64,000 nt of DNA from Cronobacter condimenti 1330. GTDB lineage: Bacteria > Pseudomonadota > Gammaproteobacteria > Enterobacterales > Enterobacteriaceae. Shown in pieces: positions 28,075 to 37,432 of the stretch (position 1 is its first letter; each line of letters begins with the position of its first letter). The position numbers were made by a program, and so were the translations under genes. Where the stretch lies: positions 868,001 through 932,000 of the forward strand of contig NZ_CP012264.1 of assembly GCF_001277255.1 (NCBI RefSeq), written 5' to 3'. The notes below the pieces were generated by a model, which ran no database searches, was not told the origin of the DNA, and worked only from the letters and a program-made list of their open reading frames with translations.

Positions 28075-28667
28075 TGGAATTTATTTATCCGCACACTCAT
28101 CTGGTGGCGGGCGTTGATGAAGTGGGCCGCGGTCCGCTGGTCGGCGCTGTGGTTACCGCTGCAGTGATCCTTGATCCGCTCAACCCTATCATCGGGCTGG
28201 CGGATTCTAAAAAACTGTCTGAAAAGCGTCGTCTCGCGCTGTTTGCTGAGATCAAAGAGAAAGCGATCGCCTGGAGTCTCGGTCGCGCAGAGCCGCATGA
28301 AATCGACGAGCTGAATATTCTTCATGCCACGATGCTGGCGATGCAGCGCGCGGTCGCGGGCCTTGCCGTCACGCCGGAATATGTGCTGGTGGACGGCAAC
28401 CGCTGTCCGGCTCTGCCTGTGCCCAGCATGGCCGTCGTCAAAGGCGATAGCCGGGTCGCGGAAATCAGCGCCGCGTCAATACTGGCTAAAGTTACGCGCG
28501 ACGCGGAAATGGCTGAACTGGATCTCACCTTTCCTCAATATGGATTCGCTCAGCATAAGGGCTATCCTACCGCCTTTCATCTTGAGCGGCTGGCCGAGCA
28601 CGGCGCGACGGCTCATCATCGGCGTAGCTTTGCGCCGGTCAAACGCGCGCTGGGCCTTGCCTCTTAA
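28071..28667 (+). CDS. rnhB: ribonuclease HII
   Basis: RNase HII removes ribonucleotides misincorporated into DNA and cuts RNA in RNA-DNA hybrids. The 198-residue protein has the active-site pair Asp16-Glu17 in GVDEVGRGPL and the later SRVAEISAASILAKV block. It overlaps the end of lpxB by 4 bp and precedes dnaE by 30 bp. The window therefore encodes both RNase H types: rnhA is at the far end. Confidence 0.97.
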   Translation: MMEFIYPHTHLVAGVDEVGRGPLVGAVVTAAVILDPLNPIIGLADSKKLSEKRRLALFAEIKEKAIAWSLGRAEPHEIDELNILHATMLAMQRAVAGLAVTPEYVLVDGNRCPALPVPSMAVVKGDSRVAEISAASILAKVTRDAEMAELDLTFPQYGFAQHKGYPTAFHLERLAEHGATAHHRRSFAPVKRALGLAS

Positions 28668-28697
28668 CCGACGAAACAGAGTTAACCGGAAACAGAA

Positions 28698-31600
28698 ATG
28701 GCTGAACCTCGTTTTGTGCACCTGAGGGTGCACAGTGACTATTCCATGATAGATGGACTGGCTAAAACGGGGCCGCTGGTAAAAAAGGCGGCCGCGCTTG
28801 GCATGCCTGCCTTTGCCATCACTGATTTCACCAACCTGTGTGGACTGGTGAAATTTTACGGCGGCGCGCATGGCGTTGGCGTAAAACCGATTATCGGTGC
28901 CGATTTCAATATGCAGTGCGAACTGCTGGGCGACGATTTTTCACATATTACGGTGCTGGCGGCCAATAACACTGGCTACCAAAACCTGACGTTACTCATT
29001 TCGCGTGCGTATCAGCGCGGTTATGGCGCCGCCGGCCCCTGGATTGACCAGCAGTGGCTGGCAGATCTGGGCGAAGGGCTGATTTTGCTCTCCGGCGGGC
29101 GACAGGGCGATGTTGGTAAGTGTTTACTTCGTGGTAATACCGTCATGGCCGAGCAGGCGCTGGCGTTTTATCAGGAACATTTCCCTGACCGATACTATTT
29201 TGAGCTGGTTCGTACAGGTCGCCCTGACGAAGAGCGCTATCTGCACGCGGCTGTCGCGCTTGCGGAAGAAAAGGGTATTCCGGTCGTCGCCACGAACGAC
29301 GTACGCTTTATCGAGCCTGGTGATTTCGACGCACATGAAATCCGCGTTGCTATTCACGATGGTTTCACGCTGGACGACCCCAAACGCCCGCGCCACTATT
29401 CGCCGCAGCAATATTTGCGTACCGAAGATGAAATGTGCGAGCTGTTCTCCGATATTCCGGAGGCGCTGGAAAACAGCGTTGAGATTGCCCGCCGTTGCAA
29501 CGTGACGGTGCGTCTGGGCGAGTATTTCCTGCCGCAATTCCCGACCGGCGATATGACCACGGAAGATTTCCTGGTCATGAAATCAAAAGAAGGCCTGGAA
29601 GAGCGCCTTGAATTCTTGTTCCCTGACCCACAAGAGCGCGCGCAAAAACGTCCGGCTTACGATGAGCGTCTGGATATCGAGCTTCAGGTCATCAACCAGA
29701 TGGGCTTTCCGGGCTACTTCCTCATCGTGATGGAGTTTATCCAGTGGTCGAAGGATAACGGCATTCCGGTAGGGCCTGGACGTGGTTCGGGCGCAGGTTC
29801 ATTGGTGGCGTATGCGCTAAAAATTACCGACCTCGATCCGCTTGAATTCGACCTGCTTTTCGAACGCTTCCTTAACCCGGAACGTGTGTCGATGCCTGAC
29901 TTCGACGTTGACTTCTGCATGGAAAAACGCGACCAGGTTATCGAGCATGTGGCGGATATGTATGGTCGCGAGGCGGTATCGCAGATTATTACCTTCGGCA
30001 CCATGGCCGCGAAAGCGGTTATCCGTGACGTGGGCCGCGTACTGGGGCACCCTTACGGGTTTGTCGACCGCATCTCGAAGCTGGTCCCGCCAGACCCTGG
30101 CATGACGCTTGCCAAAGCGTTTGAAGCCGAGCCGCAGCTCCAGGAAATTTACGATGCCGATGAAGAGGTCAAAGCCCTCATCGATATGGCACGTAAGCTT
30201 GAAGGCGTCACGCGTAACGCCGGTAAGCATGCGGGCGGCGTGGTTATCGCACCCACCCAAATTACCGATTTCGCTCCGCTCTACTGCGATGAAATGGGCC
30301 AGCATCCGGTCACGCAGTTCGATAAAAACGACGTGGAATACGCAGGGCTTGTGAAGTTCGACTTCCTGGGGCTGCGTACGCTCACCATTATCAACTGGGC
30401 GCTGGATATGATTAACGCCCGGCGCGCGAAGCAGGGGCTTGAGCCGATTGATATCGCGGCTATCCCGCTCGATGACAAGAAAAGCTTCGACATGCTGCAA
30501 CGCTCGGAAACCACGGCGGTCTTCCAGCTTGAATCGCGCGGCATGAAAGATCTTATCAAGCGTCTGCAGCCGGACTGCTTCGAAGACATGATAGCCCTGG
30601 TGGCGCTCTTTCGCCCAGGGCCGCTGCAGTCGGGCATGGTGGATAACTTTATCGACCGTAAACACGGGCGCGAGGCTATCTCTTACCCGGATATTCAGTG
30701 GCAGCATGAAAGCCTTAAACCGGTACTGGAGCCGACCTACGGTATCATCCTGTATCAGGAACAGGTGATGCAGATAGCCCAGGTGCTGTCTGGCTATACG
30801 CTGGGCGGCGCTGACATGCTGCGTCGTGCGATGGGTAAAAAGAAACCCGAAGAGATGGCCAAGCAGCGCTCCATCTTTGAAGACGGCGCGAAAAATAACG
30901 GCGTCGACGGCGAGCTGGCGATGAAAATCTTTGACCTGGTAGAGAAATTCGCCGGGTATGGATTTAACAAATCGCACTCTGCCGCCTATGCTTTGGTTTC
31001 ATACCAGACGCTGTGGCTCAAGGCCCACTATCCGGCGGAGTTTATGGCGGCGGTGATGACGGCCGATATGGACAACACGGATAAAGTCGTCGGGCTGGTG
31101 GATGAATGCTGGCGCATGGGGCTTAAGATCCTGCCGCCGGATATTAACTCCGGGTTGTACCATTTCCACGTCAACGATGATGGGGAAATAGTCTATGGCA
31201 TCGGCGCGATTAAAGGCGTCGGCGAAGGCCCTATTGAGGCCATTATCGAAGCGCGTAATAAAGATGGCTACTTCCGTGAGCTGTTCGATCTTTGCGCCCG
31301 TACTGACACCAAAAAGCTCAACCGCCGCGTGCTGGAAAAACTGATCATGTCCGGGGCGTTTGACCGTCTCGGGCCGCATCGCGCTGCCCTGATGAATTCC
31401 CTTGGCGATGCGCTGAAGGCGGCGGATCAACACGCGAAAGCCGAGGCGATAGGCCAGGCGGATATGTTCGGCGTGCTGGCCGAAGAGCCAGAGCAGGTTG
31501 AGCAATCCTATGCCAACTGCCAGCCGTGGCCTGAGCAAGTGGTACTGGATGGCGAGCGTGAAACGCTCGGGCTGTATCTGACCGGCCACCCCATTAATCA

Positions 31601-32180
31601 ATACCTGAAAGAGATAGATCGCTATGTCGGCGGCATGCGTCTCAAAGATATGCACCCTACCGAACGTGGCAAATTGACCACGGCGGCGGGGCTGATAATT
31701 TCCGCGCGGGTTATGGTCACCAAGCGCGGCAATCGTATCGGCATCTGTACGCTGGATGACCGTTCCGGGCGTCTTGAAGTGATGTTGTTCACTGATGCTC
31801 TGGAAAAATACCAGCATCTGCTGGAAAAAGACCGAATCCTTATCGTCAGCGGACAGGTCAGCTTTGATGACTTCAGCGGGGGCCTTAAAATGACCGCCCG
31901 CGAAGTCATGGACATTGACGAAGCCCGCGAAAAGTATGCGCGCGGGCTTGCTATCTCGCTGACGGACAGGCAAATTGATGACCAGCTTTTAAACCGACTC
32001 CGTCAGTCTCTGGAACCCCACCGTTCGGGAACCATTCCAGTACATCTCTACTATCAGAGGGCGGATGCACGCGCCCGGTTGCGCTTTGGTGCGACGTGGC
32101 GTGTCTCTCCGAACGATCGTTTACTCAACGATCTGCGTGGCCTGATTGGTTCGGAGCAGGTGGAACTGGAGTTTGACTGA
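28698..32180 (+). CDS. dnaE: DNA polymerase III alpha subunit
   Basis: DnaE is the replicative polymerase subunit. The 1160-residue protein has an N-terminal PHP domain (RFVHLRVHSDYSMIDG onward), the C-family polymerase core with catalytic aspartates in MPDFDVDF and VKFDFLG, and a C-terminal OB fold. The beta-clamp-binding motif QADMF lies near residue 920. Length equals that of E. coli, and the final residues IGSEQVELEFD are the normal end. The last 46 bp of the gene are repeated 46 bp downstream, before accA. The gene is read from the lpx operon and probably co-transcribed with accA. Confidence 0.97.
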   Translation: MAEPRFVHLRVHSDYSMIDGLAKTGPLVKKAAALGMPAFAITDFTNLCGLVKFYGGAHGVGVKPIIGADFNMQCELLGDDFSHITVLAANNTGYQNLTLLISRAYQRGYGAAGPWIDQQWLADLGEGLILLSGGRQGDVGKCLLRGNTVMAEQALAFYQEHFPDRYYFELVRTGRPDEERYLHAAVALAEEKGIPVVATNDVRFIEPGDFDAHEIRVAIHDGFTLDDPKRPRHYSPQQYLRTEDEMCELFSDIPEALENSVEIARRCNVTVRLGEYFLPQFPTGDMTTEDFLVMKSKEGLEERLEFLFPDPQERAQKRPAYDERLDIELQVINQMGFPGYFLIVMEFIQWSKDNGIPVGPGRGSGAGSLVAYALKITDLDPLEFDLLFERFLNPERVSMPDFDVDFCMEKRDQVIEHVADMYGREAVSQIITFGTMAAKAVIRDVGRVLGHPYGFVDRISKLVPPDPGMTLAKAFEAEPQLQEIYDADEEVKALIDMARKLEGVTRNAGKHAGGVVIAPTQITDFAPLYCDEMGQHPVTQFDKNDVEYAGLVKFDFLGLRTLTIINWALDMINARRAKQGLEPIDIAAIPLDDKKSFDMLQRSETTAVFQLESRGMKDLIKRLQPDCFEDMIALVALFRPGPLQSGMVDNFIDRKHGREAISYPDIQWQHESLKPVLEPTYGIILYQEQVMQIAQVLSGYTLGGADMLRRAMGKKKPEEMAKQRSIFEDGAKNNGVDGELAMKIFDLVEKFAGYGFNKSHSAAYALVSYQTLWLKAHYPAEFMAAVMTADMDNTDKVVGLVDECWRMGLKILPPDINSGLYHFHVNDDGEIVYGIGAIKGVGEGPIEAIIEARNKDGYFRELFDLCARTDTKKLNRRVLEKLIMSGAFDRLGPHRAALMNSLGDALKAADQHAKAEAIGQADMFGVLAEEPEQVEQSYANCQPWPEQVVLDGERETLGLYLTGHPINQYLKEIDRYVGGMRLKDMHPTERGKLTTAAGLIISARVMVTKRGNRIGICTLDDRSGRLEVMLFTDALEKYQHLLEKDRILIVSGQVSFDDFSGGLKMTAREVMDIDEAREKYARGLAISLTDRQIDDQLLNRLRQSLEPHRSGTIPVHLYYQRADARARLRFGATWRVSPNDRLLNDLRGLIGSEQVELEFD
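32135..32180 (+). repeat. direct repeat copy 1 (dnaE 3' end)
   Basis: These are the last 46 bp of dnaE, from GCGTGGCCTG to the TGA stop. A copy with four mismatches lies at 32227-32272. Copy 1 carries the functional dnaE C-terminus. Confidence 0.9.
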
Positions 32181-32190
32181 TGCATTGCAT

Positions 32191-32207
32191 CAGGTTCCGG
32201 GAACCTG
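32191..32207. other. short hairpin between the dnaE-end repeats
   Basis: CAGGTTC (32191-32197) and GAACCTG (32201-32207) form a perfect 7-bp inverted repeat with a 3-nt loop, inside the spacer between the two direct repeats. No T-run follows, so it is not an obvious terminator. Confidence 0.5.
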
Positions 32208-32226
32208 AATCGCTGGACCTCAACCC

Positions 32227-32272
32227 GCGTGGCCTGCCAGGTTCGGAGCAGGTGGAACTGGAGTTTGACTAA
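32227..32272 (+). repeat. direct repeat copy 2 (duplicated dnaE 3' end)
   Basis: This 46-bp copy of the dnaE terminus matches copy 1 at 42 positions. The differences are CCA for ATT after GGCCTG and a TAA instead of a TGA at the end. It is directly followed by the sequence that normally joins dnaE to accA in E. coli (TACAGGAATACT, then the accA ATG). This suggests that about 92 bp were added by duplication. Confidence 0.85.
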
Positions 32273-32284
32273 TACAGGAATACT

Positions 32285-33244
32285 ATGAGTCTGAATTTCC
32301 TTGATTTTGAACAGCCGATTGCAGAGCTGGAAGCGAAAATCGATTCCCTGACTGCGGTTAGCCGTCAGGATGAGAAACTGGATATTAACATCGACGAAGA
32401 GGTGCACCGCCTGCGCGAAAAGAGCGTAGAGCTGACCCGTAAAATTTTCGCCGATCTGGGAGCCTGGCAGATTGCCCAGCTGGCGCGGCATCCGCAGCGC
32501 CCCTATACCCTGGATTATGTCCGCCTGGCCTTTGAGGAGTTTGACGAACTGGCAGGCGATCGCGCCTATGCTGACGACAAAGCGATCGTAGGCGGCATCG
32601 CGCGTCTGGATGGTCGTCCGGTGATGATCATCGGTCACCAGAAAGGGCGCGAAACTAAAGAGAAAATTCGCCGCAACTTCGGGATGCCGGCGCCGGAAGG
32701 TTACCGTAAGGCGTTGCGCCTGATGGAAATGGCCGAGCGTTTCAATATGCCGATCATGACCTTTATCGACACACCGGGCGCCTATCCGGGCGTGGGCGCG
32801 GAAGAGCGCGGTCAATCCGAAGCGATTGCCCGCAACCTTCGTGAAATGTCTCGCCTGAAAGTGCCGGTTATCTGCACCGTTATTGGCGAAGGCGGTTCTG
32901 GCGGCGCGCTGGCAATCGGCGTTGGCGATAAAGTGAACATGCTGCAGTACAGCACTTATTCCGTTATTTCGCCGGAAGGCTGTGCATCCATTCTGTGGAA
33001 AAGCGCCGACAAAGCGCCGCTTGCCGCAGAAGCGATGGGCATTATTGCCCCGCGCCTGAAAGAACTGAAGCTTATCGACAGCGTGATCCCTGAGCCTTTG
33101 GGTGGCGCGCACCGCAACCCGGAAGTGATGGCACAGTCGCTGAAAGCGCAGCTGCTGGCCGATCTCGCCGATCTCGACGTGCTGAGCAAAGACGATCTGC
33201 TCAACCGCCGCTATCAGCGCCTGATGAGCTACGGTTACGCCTGA
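32285..33244 (+). CDS. accA: acetyl-CoA carboxylase carboxyltransferase subunit alpha
   Basis: AccA with AccD transfers carboxyl from carboxybiotin to acetyl-CoA, giving malonyl-CoA, the first committed step of fatty-acid synthesis. The 319-residue protein has an N-terminal helical region, then the crotonase-like core with TPGAYPG, GEGGSGGALA and SVISPEGCASILW. The ATG at 32285 follows ACAGGA. It lies 104 bp after dnaE, where E. coli has almost no gap, because of the duplicated dnaE end. Confidence 0.97.
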   Translation: MSLNFLDFEQPIAELEAKIDSLTAVSRQDEKLDINIDEEVHRLREKSVELTRKIFADLGAWQIAQLARHPQRPYTLDYVRLAFEEFDELAGDRAYADDKAIVGGIARLDGRPVMIIGHQKGRETKEKIRRNFGMPAPEGYRKALRLMEMAERFNMPIMTFIDTPGAYPGVGAEERGQSEAIARNLREMSRLKVPVICTVIGEGGSGGALAIGVGDKVNMLQYSTYSVISPEGCASILWKSADKAPLAAEAMGIIAPRLKELKLIDSVIPEPLGGAHRNPEVMAQSLKAQLLADLADLDVLSKDDLLNRRYQRLMSYGYA

Positions 33245-33269
33245 TAAACGGCAAATAAAAATCTCAATG

Positions 33270-33296
33270 AGGGTCGCGTAAGCGGCCCTTTTTTAT
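33270..33296 (+). terminator. rho-independent terminator of accA
   Basis: GGGTCGC pairs with GCGGCCC (one G-T pair) across GTAA, followed by T6. It lies about 25 bp after the accA stop and ends the lpxD-to-accA cluster. Confidence 0.85.
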
Positions 33297-33406
33297 GGTG
33301 GCTTGCCGCTGATGAAATGTGATTGCAGCAATGAGCTAACGTGAGGCAGCGCGCGCTTTCTTCTCTCTACACTCGCAGGTGAACCACAACCAAAGGGGAC
33401 ACCGGA

Positions 33407-34759
33407 ATGGAAAGATCAGCTATCGCGGCGTTAGGCGCAGCCGGACTCATCGCAGGCTCGCCCGTTTTCGCCGCACCACTACTCACCAGCAGTACGCCCT
33501 ATACCCTCAACGCCCGCGACCTTACGCAAAAAGAGCACGCGCTGACGAATTTTCCGCTTATGCAGTCGGTCAAAAGCGCTATCCGCACGCGAGATAACAC
33601 CGAGGTCGAACTGATAGCACCGGGGCGCGCCGCCAATCCCGATAACGTTAAACGAGTCGAGAAAATCCTGACTGCCCAGGACTGGGATTATCTTTTCCCG
33701 CTGCGTGCGCCGGAATACACCTATACCCATTTCCTGAAAGCGGTCGGCAAATTCCCGGCGGTGTGCGGCGCATACAGCGACGGACGCAACGCCGAGGCCA
33801 TTTGCCGTAAATCGCTCGCGACGATGTTCGCGCATTTCGCCCAGGAAACGGGCGGCCACGAAAGCTGGCGCGAGCAGCCAGAGTGGCGTCAGGCGCTGGT
33901 TTATCTGCGAGAAATGGGCTGGAGCGAAGGGCAGAAGGGCGGCTATAACGGCGAATGTAACCCGGATACCTGGCAAGGGCAGACCTGGCCCTGCGGCAGA
34001 GATAAAGATGGCGATTACGTGAGCTACTTCGGTCGCGGCGCCAAACAGCTTTCCTATAACTACAACTACGGGCCATTCTCTGACGCCATGTATGGCGATG
34101 TCCGGCCTTTACTCGATAATCCCGAGCGGGTGGCCGACACCTGGCTTAACCTCGCCAGCGCGATATTTTTCTTCGTCTATCCGCAGCCGCCAAAACCGGG
34201 GATGCTGCATGTGATTGATGGCACCTGGGTGCCGAACGAGCATGATAAAGAGAGCGGGCTGGTGCCCGGTTTCGGCGTGACTATCCAGATAATCAACGGT
34301 GGGGTGGAGTGCGGCGGCGAGGCGGAAAACGCCCAGTCGCTGAACCGTATCGCGTATTACAAAGCATTTGCTAATTATCTGAAGGTGCCTGTCGCGGCAG
34401 ACGAAGTGCTCGGTTGTAAAAAGATGAAGCAATTCGATGCGGGGGGCGCAGGCGCGCTGCCGATTTACTGGGAAATGGACTGGAGCTGGAGCCGCACCAC
34501 GCCAGACGGTCAGGCTTACGCGTGCCAGTTGGTGGGTTACCAGACGCCCTTCAGCGCATTCAAGGACGGTGATTATGCGAAATGCGTGAAGAACCACTTT
34601 AACGTGAACATCATCAATGGGCACTACGCCAGAGCCTGCCCCAGTGCCAGAGCCGGCCACCGGGAATGTCGCGCCGGTGGCGCGCATCAGCGGTCCGGTC
34701 GGCGCGGTCGATGCCGGGAGCAACGTGTCCCTGAGTGCGAGCAGTTCCAGCGATGCTAA
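33407..34759 (+). CDS. GH19 family chitinase, catalytic part (frameshifted after the catalytic domain)
   Basis: This is a secreted chitinase of glycoside hydrolase family 19. As read it is 450 residues, with a signal peptide (MERSAIAALGAAGLIAG, cut near PVFA). The GH19 catalytic core includes HFAQETGGHESW, holding the likely acid glutamate, and the family signature FGRGAKQLSYNYNYG. After residue 404 (NVNIING) the reading leaves its true frame and ends in 46 arginine-rich residues unlike any domain. One extra G in the GGG at 34619-34621 explains this; removing it joins the gene to the PKD and chitin-binding domains at 34617-35144. The catalytic domain looks intact, so activity may remain. The gene interrupts the accA-ldcC pair of E. 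coli. SD AAGGGGA precedes ATG33407. Confidence 0.85.
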   Translation: MERSAIAALGAAGLIAGSPVFAAPLLTSSTPYTLNARDLTQKEHALTNFPLMQSVKSAIRTRDNTEVELIAPGRAANPDNVKRVEKILTAQDWDYLFPLRAPEYTYTHFLKAVGKFPAVCGAYSDGRNAEAICRKSLATMFAHFAQETGGHESWREQPEWRQALVYLREMGWSEGQKGGYNGECNPDTWQGQTWPCGRDKDGDYVSYFGRGAKQLSYNYNYGPFSDAMYGDVRPLLDNPERVADTWLNLASAIFFFVYPQPPKPGMLHVIDGTWVPNEHDKESGLVPGFGVTIQIINGGVECGGEAENAQSLNRIAYYKAFANYLKVPVAADEVLGCKKMKQFDAGGAGALPIYWEMDWSWSRTTPDGQAYACQLVGYQTPFSAFKDGDYAKCVKNHFNVNIINGHYARACPSARAGHRECRAGGAHQRSGRRGRCREQRVPECEQFQRC

Positions 34760-35144
34760 CGGCGATGCGCTGACCTACACCTGGACGGCACAAAACGGGC
34801 AGACGCTCAGTGGTAAAGACCAGCGCGTCGTCACTTTCAACGCGCCGGAAAGCGCCAGTGACGCGCAATACACGATAAGCCTGAAAGTCGATGACGGTAA
34901 GCTGAGCGACACCACAAGCTACGTGCTCAACGTCAGAGCGAGGGCGAAAACGCCGGACGCCGGCCCGGGGAGCTACCCATCGTGGTCTGCCGGTAAAAGC
35001 TGGAAGCCTGGCGATATTGTGCTCAACCAGGGCGCGCTCTATCAGTGCAAGCCGTTTCCAGCGGGCGGCTGGTGCAGCGTAGCGCCGACGTATTATGAGC
35101 CAGGTGCAGGCATCAGCTGGCAGGACGCCTGGAACGCGCTGTAA
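34617..35144 (+). pseudogene. C-terminal PKD and chitin-binding domains of the frameshifted chitinase
   Basis: This is the out-of-frame remainder of the chitinase. From GTTPEPAPVPEPATG, a Pro-rich linker, it continues with a PKD-like beta-sandwich (NVAPVARISGPVG to YVLNVRA, about 80 residues). It ends in a CBM5/12-type chitin-binding module (YPSWSAGKSWKPGDIV, ALYQCK, ISWQDAWNAL). No ribosome-binding site or signal peptide precedes the ATG at 34617, so it is unlikely to be translated independently. Together with the upstream part it would form one protein of about 578 residues ending at 35144. Confidence 0.8.
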
Positions 35145-35236
35145 CGCCCCGTTACGCATCCCCAACGCCAGCGAGCCGCTGGCGTTGTTCCTTCAACTAT
35201 GCTTACCAGACGGTTTTTTTTGCCAGGGGGTAAGCA

Positions 35237-37375
35237 GTGAATATCATCGCCATCATGGGGCCGCACGGCGTTTTTTATAAAGACGAGCCGATGAAGGAGT
35301 TGCAGGCGGCGCTCCAGCAGCAGGGCTTTCAGCTGATTTGGCCGAAAAACAGCAACGACCTGCTTAAGTTTATCGAGCACAATCCGCGCATTTGCGGCGT
35401 TATTTTTGACTGGGACGAGTACAGCCTCGATTTATGCTGTGAGATCAATCAGCTTAATGAATACCTGCCGCTGTACGCCTTCATCAATACCCACTCCACA
35501 CTGGATGTCAGCGCTAACGACATGCGCATGGCGCTCTGGTTTTTCGAATATTCGCTCGGTATTGCTGACGATATCGCGACGCGTATACGCCAGTACACGC
35601 AGGAATATCTCGACAACATCACGCCGCCGTTCACTAAAGCCCTCTTTACCTATGTGAAAGAAGGCAAATACACGTTCTGCACACCTGGCCATATGGGCGG
35701 GACGGCGTATCAGAAAAGCCCGGTCGGGTGCCTGTTTTACGATTTTTTCGGCGGCAATACGCTCAAGGCCGATGTCTCCATCTCGGTGACAGAGCTGGGC
35801 TCGCTGCTTGACCACACCGGCCCGCATCTGGAGGCGGAAGAGTACATCGCCCGCACGTTCGGTGCGGAGCAGAGCTATATGGTCACCAACGGTACCTCCA
35901 CATCGAACAAGATTATCGGGATGTACGCCGCGCATGCGGGCAGCACCGTGTTGATTGACCGTAACTGCCATAAATCGCTGACGCATTTATTGATGATGAG
36001 CGATATCGTGCCGCTGTGGCTCAAGCCCACGCGCAACGCGCTGGGGATCCTGGGCGGCATTCCGAAACGGGAATTTACCCGCGACGCTATCGCCCAAAAA
36101 GTGGCCCAGACGCCAGATGCCAGTTGGCCTGTGCATGCGGTTATTACCAACTCCACCTATGACGGCCTGCTGTATAACACTAACTGGATCAAGCAAACGC
36201 TTGATGTTCCATCGATTCACTTTGATTCCGCCTGGGTGCCTTATACCCATTTTCACCCTATCTACAAAGGCAAAAGCGGCATGAGCGGCGAGCGGGTGCC
36301 CGGCAAAGTCTTCTTTGAAACCCAGTCGACCCACAAAATGCTGGCGGCGCTGTCGCAGGCGTCGCTCATTCATATCAAAGGCGATTACGACGAAGAGACG
36401 TTTAACGAAGCCTATATGATGCACACCACGACCTCGCCGAGTTATCCGCTGGTCGCGTCGATTGAAACGGCGGCGGCGATGTTGCGCGGCAATCCGGGTC
36501 GTCGCCTCATCAACCGTTCAGTGGAGCGGGCGTTGCATTTTCGCAAAGAGGTGCAGCGGCTTCGTGAAGAGAGCGACAGCTGGTTTTTCGATATCTGGCA
36601 ACCGGAGGAGATCGACGACGCTGATTGTTGGCCTATCACGCCGGGCGACGACTGGCACGGCTTTACCCATGCCGACGCCGATCATATGTATCTCGATCCG
36701 GTTAAGGTCACGATCCTCACCCCTGGCATGGATGCGCAGGGCAATATGGAGAAAGAGGGCATTCCAGCCGCGCTGGTGGCGAAATTCCTTGATGAGCGCG
36801 GCGTGGTGGTGGAAAAAACCGGGCCTTATAACTTGCTCTTTCTTTTTAGCATCGGGATCGACAAAACCCGAGCGATGGGGCTGCTACGCGGGCTGACGGA
36901 GTTTAAGCGCGCCTATGATCTTAACCTTCGAGTAAAAAACATGCTGCCCGATCTCTGGGCCGAAGATCCAGACTTCTACCGCAACATGCGAGTGCAGGAG
37001 CTGGCGCAGGGGATCCACAAATTGATTCAGCAGCACGATCTGCCGGATCTGATGCTGCGCGCCTTTGATGTCTTACCGGAAATGAAGATGACACCGCATG
37101 AGATGTATCAGCAACAGGTGAAGGGGAACGTAGAGACGATAGAGATAGAAAAACTCATCGGACGCGTCTCTGCCAATATGATCCTGCCGTATCCGCCCGG
37201 CGTGCCGCTGGTCATGCCTGGCGAGATGATTACTGAGGAATCGCGTGCGGTGCTCGATTTCCTGCTGATGCTCTGCTCCATCGGCAGACACTATCCGGGC
37301 TTTGAAACCGATATCCACGGGGCAAAGTGCGGTGAAGATGGCGTCTATAGGGTACGTGTCCTAAAAAGCGCGTAA
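35237..37375 (+). CDS. ldcC: lysine decarboxylase, constitutive
   Basis: LdcC decarboxylates lysine to cadaverine and contributes to acid tolerance and polyamine supply. The 712-residue group III PLP decarboxylase has an N-terminal response-regulator-like wing domain (MNIIAIMGPHGVFYKDEP), the PLP-binding lysine at 367 in STHKMLAALSQ, and the C-terminal domain ending VYRVRVLKSA. The start is GTG at 35237 after AGGGGG. I assign LdcC rather than the inducible CadA because it sits between accA and yaeR as in E. coli and has no cadB partner. Confidence 0.93.
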   Translation: MNIIAIMGPHGVFYKDEPMKELQAALQQQGFQLIWPKNSNDLLKFIEHNPRICGVIFDWDEYSLDLCCEINQLNEYLPLYAFINTHSTLDVSANDMRMALWFFEYSLGIADDIATRIRQYTQEYLDNITPPFTKALFTYVKEGKYTFCTPGHMGGTAYQKSPVGCLFYDFFGGNTLKADVSISVTELGSLLDHTGPHLEAEEYIARTFGAEQSYMVTNGTSTSNKIIGMYAAHAGSTVLIDRNCHKSLTHLLMMSDIVPLWLKPTRNALGILGGIPKREFTRDAIAQKVAQTPDASWPVHAVITNSTYDGLLYNTNWIKQTLDVPSIHFDSAWVPYTHFHPIYKGKSGMSGERVPGKVFFETQSTHKMLAALSQASLIHIKGDYDEETFNEAYMMHTTTSPSYPLVASIETAAAMLRGNPGRRLINRSVERALHFRKEVQRLREESDSWFFDIWQPEEIDDADCWPITPGDDWHGFTHADADHMYLDPVKVTILTPGMDAQGNMEKEGIPAALVAKFLDERGVVVEKTGPYNLLFLFSIGIDKTRAMGLLRGLTEFKRAYDLNLRVKNMLPDLWAEDPDFYRNMRVQELAQGIHKLIQQHDLPDLMLRAFDVLPEMKMTPHEMYQQQVKGNVETIEIEKLIGRVSANMILPYPPGVPLVMPGEMITEESRAVLDFLLMLCSIGRHYPGFETDIHGAKCGEDGVYRVRVLKSA

Positions 37376-37432
37376 CCCCTTGTTTTGCCGCATCAGGCTC
37401 AGTAACGTGCCAGACAATCATAAGGAGGGATT

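Noticed and set aside
34617..35144. Independent gene for a PKD/CBM protein
   Set aside because: No ribosome-binding site or signal peptide, and the sequence continues the chitinase exactly after a one-base correction.
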